A stretch of 64,000 bases of DNA from Gnetum montanum. Lineage: Eukaryota > Streptophyta > Gnetopsida > Gnetales > Gnetaceae. A model generated the notes under the pieces. It saw only the letters and a program-made list of their open reading frames with translations, was not told the DNA's origin and made no database searches. The stretch spans positions 73,034 to 137,033 of the forward strand of contig MNCI01033639.1 in assembly GCA_015680685.1 (NCBI GenBank), in the 5' to 3' direction. Shown here piece by piece: positions 53,500 through 63,261 of the stretch (position 1 is the stretch's first letter; each line of letters begins with the position of its first letter). A program made the position numbers and the translations under genes.

Positions 53500-55310
53500 T
53501 GAGTGAATGCGATCTTTAAGAGTCATAGGGGAGATTCTTGATTTTGCAACCATTAATAAAGATTGCTATAACTTCATTTGTGCCAAAATATAGGTAGGCA
53601 TGTTAATTCCCTGAATTGAAGCTAAAGCCAAGAGGGAATTTGATCTCATACACAAGGGTGGGAAAGAGTACATCCCTTCTCCATATGAAGAAATTCCTCT
53701 TAATGACATCTATTCTAGTGTTCTAGCCTAGTTGATTGCTGCAGAAGAGAAAGATGGCCAGCCTACTTTTAGGGAACAATAGGAAGAGGAGGATGAATTT
53801 AGGGTAGAATCTAAGCCTAAAAACACCCTTGGAGGGTTGTTCCAACAAACATCCCCCAATGTCACAAACCCTTCCCCTAATGCCTTTGTTTTCTCCATGG
53901 GCATGGTGCCACCATCATCCAATCCTCTACACCTTGCTACAACAAATCCCACGCCAATTGTAGCAACACATCACACTTAGTCAATGCCACAAACAACATA
54001 CTATAATAGATTAATGACATTTGCAACACAACCATGATATACAAAACCATCAACGATGGTTGTTACCATTGTAAATCCTTTAACTACTCACATGGGATCC
54101 ACCATGAGACCCCCAGCAACACAAGGGTCACACACCACATTTGTCCCGTTTGTGTCTCAAGTGCTAGCACAAACATCTTTTTCTTTATTTGGCCCACAAG
54201 CCACAATCATAGCGTAACCTTTTTCTTTTGTCATGCAATCCATAACAAGGCCACAAGCCTCACAATAGATTCCACAGCCTTATGTACAAACCTCGCAAAC
54301 AACAGAAAAGAGCCACAACAGCCACAACCTAAAGCTAAAATTCACATTTTGGGACGCATGAAGCAAAGCACAACTGAGATGACAAGCCCACGGCCAACGG
54401 TAGAAACTTCTTCACTACAATGGACCAAGTCAAGAAATTTTTGAAGCAGAAAAATATAACCTTAAGCTTATATGACCTGATCATGACTTCCACAATAGAT
54501 CATGAGATGTTAGCCAACATGTTGTCCTCCATACCCATTAGTGAGGATATTCCCACTAATGAGGAAGCCACCCATGCAGTGATGATTCCTCCCTCACTAG
54601 GGGAGGGGAAGTCAACATCATTAACATTTTGCGATAGATAAATTAAGGTTAATCCCCAGAATGGCAAGGTGACTATAGCCCCTCTATTCATAACCATACA
54701 CATAGGACAATTTAAAATATATCAGGTGCATGTTGATGATGAAGCAGCAACCAATGTCATCCCATGCACCTTCATTGAATGCTTAGGCTTAACTGAGTAA
54801 GTACAACCTACAACTACCACAGCTCTTAAGTCCTTGGATTTTGTAGCCAAAGAACAATTCCCTACAACTACAAACTTCTTGGTGGTGGAAGAGACATCAG
54901 GGTTCAACATGATCCTGGGAATATCTTGGTTGGCTTATTTATGAGTTGTCTCCTTGCCCATCCACTAAGAAATTCACCTTCTTCATGAGGAAGGAGAAAT
55001 CATCATTCATGGTGATAACATGGCTCCCCTAGTTGTCAACAATGTGAACATAGAACAAGCGTTTGAAGTGGAGCTTCAAGAAGAAGCTCCTAGCCATGAA
55101 GAGTAAAAACCCAAAATAACCAACAATGACAATGAGAAGCAATGCAATATGTTATGGTATGAACTTCCTTTTGACCTTTTAAGCAAAGGAGATGGCAAAT
55201 ACAAGCTTGTGCAGAGTAGGCCTTACTCAATCCCTAATTTTGCAAAGATTAGGAAGAATCTGCACAAGTGAAGTTTACCTTAACCTTCCCATGCCTCTAT
55301 TACCGGATAC
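53500..55310 (+). mobile_element. Gypsy-like gag and aspartic protease, decayed
   Basis: A gag-like stretch (EFDLIHKGGKEYIPSPYEEI near 53640) runs to a Pro/Thr/Gln/Asn-rich linker at 53850-54300. A protease-type segment follows in one frame from 54420, past single stops, to 54940. It has the VDDEAATNVIP stretch near 54734-54766, in the place of the D[ST]GA..N active-site loop, and the MILGISWL stretch near 54910, equivalent to the ILGRPWL end of retroviral-type proteases. The Asp-Asp-Glu-Ala in place of Asp-Ser/Thr-Gly is unusual and probably inactive. The frame fades at about 55300. RT, RNase H and integrase are missing. Confidence 0.65.
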
Positions 55311-55932
55311 AATGATAACCTTGTAGCCTTACTTTTCATTTACAATTTATTATATATGCAATTGTTGTTTTACGCCTTATGCACATAGCCTAATGCATGT
55401 AGCCTAAATTTATTTGCATTGTTACTTATTTGCTACAACCTTTCTCTATTTTTTAAAACATTAAAAAAGTGTCTCTTTTAGACACTGTCTACTAAGACAT
55501 AAAACTGGCACCATGGCCTGTTAAGGCCTAAAACTAGCACTACAATATGTTATGACCTTAAACTAGTGTTCTCATCCTCTAAGACATTAAACTAGCAATG
55601 TAGCCACAATTGCACAATATAACCTGTGCTCGTGATGGCCTAAAACTTGCAAACATTCCTTTTTATATCTCCTTTTGTTTAGCCTATTCTCACATCGATT
55701 TAATGTTGCAACCAAAAAAGATCAATATAGCCATTTACAATGTTTATCACTATAGATGCAGCATATAGCCAAAATAAAATCAATATTCAAATTTAAAATT
55801 AAAATGTTCATAACATATAGCCATAACCACAATGTGTGTCAATGATGCTAAAGAATAGCCATTTGTAACATGGTCTTGGCTAACCATAGCCATCAATGTA
55901 AAAATAAAAACAAGATAAACTAAAGGAGGTTG
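55311..55932. other. Unassigned spacer between convergent remnants
   Basis: Repeated words such as AAACTAGCA and ATAGCCA occur (for example 55502-55650 and 55740-55900) without a regular period. No coding signal is seen. It lies between the end of the + strand protease frame and the 3' end of the - strand pseudogene. Confidence 0.35.
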
Positions 55933-58116
55933 CTAAGTGGCATCTAGAGAAGGAAGTGAAGGGTCATTCCCACCCTCACTGCTGGGGCTGCCAATGTCTC
56001 TTGAAGCCTAAAATGCAACAACATATAGCTAGTTAGTAACCCATAGCCAAGATCATGACTTAAAACAAAAATTGAAACATAAAATAGATCAAACCTGAGG
56101 AGAGTATGGCTCCATCACTTCTGTGGATAGATGGGGAAGGCCTTCCTCCAAAAAATGGAGGATCTAGTCCTCCATCATGTTGACCCAATCAACATCTCCA
56201 AGATCAACACCAAAAAGAATGTTGGATCTATCTATAGGAGTCCAAGTAGGAGGCTCATGAGTAACAACAATTGTAGCAATCTCACTTGCAATGGTAGTGA
56301 TCTAAAGAGTAGGGGATTGCTCCACCTTGAGAATGCTTTCAAAGAGTTGATAAGCACTATTTTCTTGGATCCCTTGAATGAACAACTCTCTCTTATGTCA
56401 TTCAATTGACTCTTCCTTAAGCCATTTCAGGTAAGCCCCATGATCGACCTTATACTGACGCTTGTGGACCTTTTGTGTCTTGCCCCACTCCTGGACCTAA
56501 GCATAGTAATCCTTCTAGTCCTTAACCTTTTGGAAGATGAGGTCCATCTACCTACATTACTTCACCATCTCCCATAAGACCACTACTTTATCCTAAACAA
56601 CATGCCAATAGTAGGTCTAGGTGATCCCCTTGGTCTAGAACTCCCCTAAGTTAGCCACTTAGGCTTCCACAAAGGCTTTACGATCTCAGAGATCCCTAAT
56701 CATATCCTCTTGCCTTTGAACCTTTTCCCTTAAGGCCACAACTTCTTCCCATAGGGATTCATTGAACCCCTCTAGCTCCCATGAAGCTTTTGTGCACGAC
56801 ATTACTAAATTAGTGGCAATGTCATACAACTTCAGAGGTACACTAGAAATTTCAAGGGGAAGTCTAGGTAAGGAGTCTACCTCCATGTCTCTACTCGAGT
56901 CCCACTCCACGAATGGTACTACATGAAGCATAAAATACAACCATAAGATACAATCTTAAATAGCCATAATGCAAACAAAGCCTACGACCAAAGAACGTAA
57001 AACAAAATCCTTACTTATCTTAAGTGCAACCTTATGTAATTGACCAATGATGTCCTTAGCCATCTCATGTAGGAGCTCCACTTTTTTTGGAGTCTCTACC
57101 TATGGTTTCACATGAAACTTAGGGATGGGAGCTTGCGTTGGTGGCTTAGGAACTAGCATAACAATCATCAAAAGATTAGGATGACAACCAAGTATAACTA
57201 ATAAGATATGACAAAAATAGTGAGGCATAAGCATACCTAGCTCCTCCTCCTCCTTCTTCTTTGGGATGATGATGGGAGAGGTACTTGGTATCACCTCACC
57301 AAAAAAAGTCATCTAAATCGTCCATACTTGCATCAGTGAGTCCTTCAACCATGGGTTGCTTTAGGAGTGCCTCTTTTGCACATCTTTGTTTTACCTCCAC
57401 AGTAGCTTGGGTTGCTATAACATGATGTTTATCTACAATCATAGCACATAGAGAACCAATTAATACATTAGACCATAAAGTAGCCACAAAATTTTAAAAT
57501 GTGAAATAGCCAAAGTTAAACAAAGCATACCTATGACTATCTACTGTGATGACTTAAGCTTAAACTTAAGCTTCTTCGGGGTAGGTTGATCTAATGCTAG
57601 GGGTGCCTCCTCCATAGGCCTCTTAAGTTTTTCTCTACCTACCCCTTCAGCCTCTATGCACTGTTGTCTAACATCCTAAACACTAGCAAGAAATGAGAGG
57701 GGCTCAACATCATCAGTACTTTTAGGAGACTCGTACTACCTAACATCAAGATTCTTAGCAATGATGGATAATGTTTCATCCATCCCCTTTCATGGATTCT
57801 GGGCCTACACTATTGGATAAATATGTTTTATCCAAGGCCTAGAAAGTTGGCTTGGGTCTTGGGAAACCCATTGTCCATTCCTATATACCATTAGAAACTC
57901 CACAAACCTCTTTAGATAACCTGCAAAAAATGCAAAGTGCATATGGATTATTGTAGAGGTGTCAACACAAAGTTTAAGAATCTCCTCTCAATGCCCTCGT
58001 TGCTTGTGTTTTTGCTTCATCTTCTTAGGTTGTTGTGGCTACTGGCCCCTTCCTCCTCTCGGCCACTTCTCCTTTAGTTAGGATGGTCCCTTACCCTATG
58101 GTCTCTTTGGTGCTAT
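55933..58116 (-). pseudogene. Multi-exon pseudogene, family not recognised (coiled-coil protein)
   Basis: Five exon-like blocks on the - strand are separated by GT..AG introns of 84-98 bp with compatible phases: 57531-58116, 57237-57432, 57015-57152, 56095-56918, 55933-56007 (TAG). Together they make about 606 codons. Block 1 is basic (PKKMKQKHKQRG), then has MHFAFFAGYLKRFVEFLMVY and PWIKHIYPI. Block 4 has a long charged coiled-coil-like stretch (WEEVVALREKVQRQEDM) and HEPPTWTPI. Block 5 is Ser/Gly/Pro-rich. At least fifteen in-frame stops interrupt it, mostly TAG or TAA where CAG or CAA fits, and block 2 has one extra T in a T7 run. Start and upstream exons were not found. I do not know the function; the setting suggests a gene carried by a transposable element. 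Confidence 0.6.
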
Positions 58117-59117
58117 CTATGATCACAACATAACCTAGGATTAGTGTTTTATGTGTAGATTTTCATACCTTTGATAGCTTTCTTATTTGGGTAAGTTACA
58201 CTTAGGTTGGTTGTGATCATGGAAAATTATTTATTTTATTATTATTTTATCTATTTAGCTACCCAAGTTTGTTGATGAGGTTTAACCTAGTATAGATTGG
58301 TAATTTTAATAATATTTTATTAGTTAAACCTTGGGGAGTTTGAAAAATTTTTCCATCATAAACCATAGGTTTGTGGCCCCCACAATGTAAAGCTCACCTA
58401 CATTAGCTCAAAGGTTGAAGAACGAGTTGATTTAGATAAGTGGTTAGAAAGTCATGGCTTTGGGAAGGCTCAAGGCTTTAAAAATTACAAAAACTCTCCT
58501 TACGTTATGAGGCAAATGTGAAAATTTGACTAAGTATTGACATGTATTTCTACTATTTTTCCCTTACATTGATGAGAATGTGTCAAGGGGGATGTGTTGA
58601 CATATCAACTTGTGTTGACAAGAATGCATCAACGTAGCCATAGATAAAAATTTTCACACATTAAAACTAAGTATGGAAAAAGAGTTTTGCAATAAAATTG
58701 GAATCTAGAGGAAGCTAGAAAAGCCTAGATTAAGGACAAATCATTAATGAGGACTTAGAATATGTTGGAAAAAGAGATTTGGATGAATATTGAATGCCAA
58801 GGAATGCAAAACTTGATGTTTCGTGGTGGAAAACATTTGATTTGAGAGAAAAATGATTAATGGATAGGAAATTTAATCATCTTGGCCAAGGAGTATGCAA
58901 GTGGATCCTTCCCATAAGCTCATGCCCTTGCATGCCATCATACTAAGGAGTCCATAGGCCCCAAGGGTACTTAATGGTCATGGATTGCTAAAAAATTGAA
59001 TAACCCAAGAACCCACCAAAGAATTAAGACATATCAAAATGGACACATTAATCAAACATGACAATAGGCATTAAGATGATAAATGGACTAAAGTAATGAT
59101 GACAAAAAGAATGGAAT
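58117..59117 (-). repeat. Region upstream of the pseudogene, copy 1 of a direct repeat
   Basis: It resembles 60305-60990 in the same orientation. Shared stretches include ACACTTAGGTTGG/ACACTTGGCTAGG near 58197 and 60400, GTATGCAAGTGG(A/G)TCCTTCC near 58892 and 60687, and AAGGAGTCCAT(A/G)GG near 58944 and 60751. The family A LTR at 59118 lies between the two copies. No frame of its own is supported. Confidence 0.65.
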
Positions 59118-60010
59118 TGATGAGTAGTGAGTACCCCTACACTCAACCATATGAATCACAAGCGTTCATGTGTGATTTGGTCAAATTTCACAGACCTTAA
59201 GTTCCTAAGTACACTAGTTCCAGGATGTGAAATCTAATCATGATGATCATTATCTTCCCAACTACATTTGTAGAGCTTAGTTGTATGGTTANATTATCTT
59301 CCCAACTACATTTGTAGAGCTTAGTTGTATGGTTAATTGTAATTGAGGCACATGATTTTTATTATTTTATATTTTATTCATCTATGATTAATAACAAGTT
59401 GAAACTCAATTTATGAACCAATTTAACTAATCTAATTACTAATTAATTACTAACTATCCTAACATAAGCATTCGGTCTCACTTTCCATGCATATCCTAAA
59501 CACGTATAACACTGCTAGTTTACTAAACATTAACCATTGCTGGGATTACCAAGCATCATGTGCATGCTCAAAGTGATTGTACTTATGTGCTTAATTAATT
59601 TCTATTTAACTTAGCTTAATTTAGTTTAATTACTTAGAAGAATTAAATAAATTTGCATAAAACATTAAATGCATAAATAAAATATTTAATCTAGCCAAGG
59701 TGTTACAAGGTTTATTAAAAAGCTTGTCTTTATTATCGCACACACTACCATGCTTAGGTATAACATTGCTTGAATAAAGATTTGTACACTCAATGAATCT
59801 TGCTATAAGCACTTTGGAAAATATTCTAACTCTGGAGAAAAGAAACTACAAGAGCTCTGCTCTGCTACGACAAAACTTATGTCTAAACTATGTGCCCAAG
59901 TGCTATATTTATAGGCTGACACACATTCCATGATATTGGATATTTGGCATCGCTTCTTAGGCCTCAATATTGGGTATCTAATATCAAGGCTCCGATATCG
60001 AATGAAGACT
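59118..60010 (-). mobile_element. LTR, Gypsy family A (sense -)
   Basis: The lower end is the family's TGATGAGTAGTGAG (reverse complement of the CTCATCA terminus). The body includes the CAAAGTGATTGTACTTATGTG block near 59570 and the reverse-complemented promoter word TATTTATAGG near 59910. The upper end is worn: no clear CTCATCA was found, so 60010 is approximate. U3 words here are of the GATATTGG/GATATCG type. The body contains a contig-join artefact at 59249-59335. Confidence 0.7.
59249..59335. repeat. Identical 43-bp sequence on both sides of an N (assembly join)
   Basis: 59249-59291 equals 59293-59335 with N at 59292. It is the same artefact as at 385-473 and 28967-29049. Remove one copy before measuring this LTR. 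Confidence 0.85.
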
Positions 60011-60304
60011 CTTCCTTGAGTAAATAAAAGGAGGAATAAGTCTCTTCCAAAATATTGGGAATGTATGGGATTATTGACTTACATGTAAACTGACTCAAAT
60101 GAAATAGATAGACTTTAAGTGCCCAAGTATATAGATTTACAATCTTTTGTAAAATTGGATGTTCATGACAATATAATTAAACACCTTAGCAAAAATTGAC
60201 AACCAACTCCTCTGATAGTTGAAGAGTGAGGGAGAAGATTCAATCATCATGAAGGTCCTCATTGCATGGTGCTATTGCTTATCCTTTGGTGAAGATAGTA
60301 CCAC

Positions 60305-60990
60305 TTCTAGTCCATGCCTTCCATTACAATCACAACAAAATTGTGGATTAGTGTGCAATGTGTAACGTATAGCCTTTAGATACCTTGTCTCATTATTAGT
60401 TACACTTGGCTAGGCTGTGATTATGGTGGATTGATTCCTTTAATAGTGTTAGCGGGAAGACTAAAAAATAAGGTAAAATGGATAAATGGTCCATTATTAA
60501 ATTCTGAAAAGCCTAAATGCAATGAAATGCTTAAAGAGGTGTAAAGAATTCACAACAAAAAGAAAGGATTTCATTGAAAAACCTTTGTGAAGATGCACAC
60601 AATTGGATGTCATTGATGGGGCATGCAAAAGAATTTGATTGTAAGAATGTCTAAGGGTAAAGAACTTAACTAACCCAACCAAAAGGTATGCAAGTGGGTC
60701 CTTCCAAAAGAAGGCACATGCCTCTTGTTCCCCATACATAACCTCAAACCAAGGAGTCCATGGGTCCCATGGGCAATTAATGATTATGAAAAGTTAAGTA
60801 TGAAAACTCAAAAGAAACTATCTAAGAATTTTGACACATCAAACCAAGACATTCAACAAGAACATGAATACCGGTAGTGAGGTGAGGCATGAAAAGCATA
60901 TATAGATGAGAGAGAAAGTGGAATGGAGTTTCCAATTAAGGTCATGAAGTCCCTTATCGATTTGTGTTTCAATGACCTAAGAAGATCCAT
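60305..60990 (-). repeat. Copy 2 of the pseudogene-upstream repeat
   Basis: It is homologous to 58117-59117. Left of 60305 the similarity appears to reach into the equivalent of the first pseudogene block (TATCCTTTGGTG near 60272 against TACCCTATGGTCTCTTTGGTG near 58092), then stops. So this is a truncated second copy of the same locus type. Confidence 0.6.
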
Positions 60991-61990
60991 CCTTAGTCCA
61001 AATCAAAAACAACCAATTTCAGTGACTTTGCATCGCCACTCTAAGAATGGTCCGCTCCCTTAAGACATAAGAGTGCTCCCATAGAATAACCACCATTCCT
61101 TATTTTAAGAAGAAAAGCAAAGCAAGAAGTGAAAAAGGGCCTTAGTTAGAGGGGATCTTTAGGGATGGGTAACATATCTTTCTAGTCCCATAACCAGTGC
61201 TTGTAGCCTATTTATTTTGTCTAAGAGGTATGCTTTGAATTCCCATCATTTTTTTTGAAATGGGAACCACACGATGTAAAGACTTATTCAACTTCATGTT
61301 ATTGATCAACACAAAATAGTAAGAAATCCTTAAAAACACACATGCACCTAAGTAAGTAGAAAGGCATAAAGAGTACTAAGTACCCTTGATGTCACACCCT
61401 ATTCAAACCTTTAAATCCTTTCCAAGTCTAGAAACTACCAAGGTAAGTTTGTTAAAGTTTTATTAATGAAAAAGGAAGCTCATACTACTAGAACAAAGAA
61501 AACCATAGAGTCTGTGAATGGGTGGATGTCATGGTCTCACTGCCTATCTCACGAAAAAGAAACCATCTCCTAATTATCAGTAACAAAATTCATAGCTAGA
61601 ATCTAGACACCAACAATCAAATAACTAGATAGCACATGCCCACATTAAACAAACCACACTATACCCAATTGGCAATTAGGTATATTATTAACAGAAATTA
61701 GAAAATCACACTAAAATAAGGTAAAATATATAAGAAAGTGTAAAATATTAAAAAAAAAATTAAATGTACTAATGATGGTGTAAAACAAAAAATGGGATAA
61801 GATAGGAAAAATTTTTTAAAATCAAAAAGGTATAAAATAAATAATTTGCAAAAACAAAAATATGTAAAACAAAAAATAGAAAAACTGAGGAGCCATGTAT
61901 ATATATGGTTAGCAAGGATGGCCATCTTTCCCACAACTAAGTTAAAAGGAGGAGATCTAGAAGATTGAGCATGGTTGTCCATCTGATGAG
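60991..61990. other. Unassigned sequence between integrase remnant and repeat copy 2
   Basis: The sequence is AT-rich. The 101-residue - strand frame at 61698-62003 is Phe/Leu-rich and lies just beyond the integrase C-terminus. It probably represents the 3' part of the same element, but no motif supports a product. Confidence 0.4.
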
Positions 61991-62805
61991 GAATTTGTTG
62001 CACTGGCTTGCTTAAGCTTATGGAAAGGCTTTATCTATTGGATGTTAACCAACTATTTCTTATTCAGGCTCTCAGGTTTGTAGATCAACATGGCCCTAGA
62101 AGAAAAAGTTTCATAAATGATATAAGGTCCTTTCCACAATGTTTGAAACTTAGTTTGTTGAGGTACATGTGTGGGGTTCTAGTAGAGGACCTTATCTTCT
62201 TGTTAAAATTTGACTTTTCTAATTCTAAGGTCATGGCACTTTTTATTGAATGCCTTGTGCAACTCGCTAGATGATAGGGCCACTAATCAATTTTTTTCTA
62301 GCAAGTTGAGATTCATTAATCTTTCTTTTTGTGCTAGACTTAAGTTAAGGTCAAGATCATAGGCTATTGAAAGTGTACAGAGCTCAAATTGAATAGGAAG
62401 AGTTGGCAATTTTTCATACACTAGCTCATAGGGAGAGTAGCCTATAGGGAGTTTCAATGTTGAGTAGTAGACCTAGAAAGCATCGTTGAGTTTTATGCTC
62501 TAGTCTCTCCTATATTTCCTAACTATTCTTGTTAAGATCTTAGTGATTTTCTTATTTCTAACCTTAGTTTGACCATTGCCTTGGGGATGATAAGGTGTTG
62601 TTAATTTATGCTCAACCCCCAAGTGCTGCATAAACTTCCTAAAGATTCCATTATCAAACATTAATGTATGTGGCACAACAAACCTATTTACAACATTTTG
62701 TAGTACAAACCAAGTAGTAGTAGAAAATGTACAATTAGTGATGGTTGCTACTTATGCTCATTTGGTACAATAGTCAACGGAGACTATGACATACACCTTT
62801 CCATT
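61990..62805 (-). mobile_element. Gypsy integrase core and C-terminal remnant, truncated by an LTR insertion
   Basis: On the - strand from 62790 the frame reads VYVIVSVDYCTK. It then reads VLQNVVNRFVVPHTLMFDNG with the second catalytic Asp, and LGVEHKLTTPYHPQGNGQT, the hallmark of Ty3/Gypsy integrase cores. GYSPYELVYEKLPTLPIQ follows. A C-terminal FQTLWKGPYIIYETF block lies near 62150-62100. A few stops interrupt it. The N-terminal zinc domain and the rest of pol are cut off at 62805, where the LTR of another family A copy begins. Confidence 0.82.
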
Positions 62806-62817
62806 TGATGAGCCGCA

Positions 62818-62887
62818 ATATTGCGTACGCGATATCGTATCTGTGATATCGCGTACGCAATATCACATCCGCCATGCGATATCGCAT
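62818..62887. repeat. Palindromic array in the LTR U3
   Basis: 62818-62836 and 62845-62863 form a perfect 19-bp inverted repeat with an 8-nt loop. It is built from GATATCGCGTACGC-type words. It is followed by a perfect 14-bp palindrome ATGCGATATCGCAT at 62874-62887. CpG density is far above that of the surrounding sequence. Confidence 0.9.
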
Positions 62888-62915
62888 ACGTGATATCGCG
62901 TCCTGCCTCATCTTC

Positions 62916-62923
62916 TATAAATA
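62916..62923 (+). promoter_or_regulatory. TATA box of the family A LTR
   Basis: TATAAATA lies about 110 bp from the LTR start and directly after the palindromic array. Equivalent words occur at the same relative place in the other family A LTRs, which supports a transcription start about 30 bp downstream. Confidence 0.6.
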
Positions 62924-63261
62924 AGAGGTGGCGTCCTTTGTTTCAGGGGAGTTAGACTTAGACCCTTAGCCAGATTCTTACAGTTTAGTTATTCCAGAGT
63001 TAGAATTATTTCTGTGTGCCTGTAGTAGGAGTCATAGAGTGAACGGATCTTTATTCAAAAAATTTGTACCTAAGCACAATTTTGTGTATGGCAATAAAGA
63101 CAAAATTTATGATAAACCTTGTAGCATACAAATTAAGCTAATTAGTAATTAATTATTATTTAATGATTTCCTAGTTAATTAATGCCTCTCTCAACCTTCA
63201 ACCCCCTTAGTTAAATACACTCAGTACGACCGCTTTGATCATGCGTGTAGCACTTGGTAAC

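Noticed and set aside
54034-54444. 136-residue + strand frame
   Set aside because: It lies in the wrong frame relative to the Pro/Thr/Gln-rich gag linker, which continues in another frame into the protease.
60033-60037. GGAAT as a target duplication for the LTR at 59118
   Set aside because: It matches 59113-59117, but the LTR end it implies is not the family terminus, so a chance match is likely.
62008-62274. 88-residue + strand frame
   Set aside because: It is antisense to the Gypsy integrase C-terminal region.
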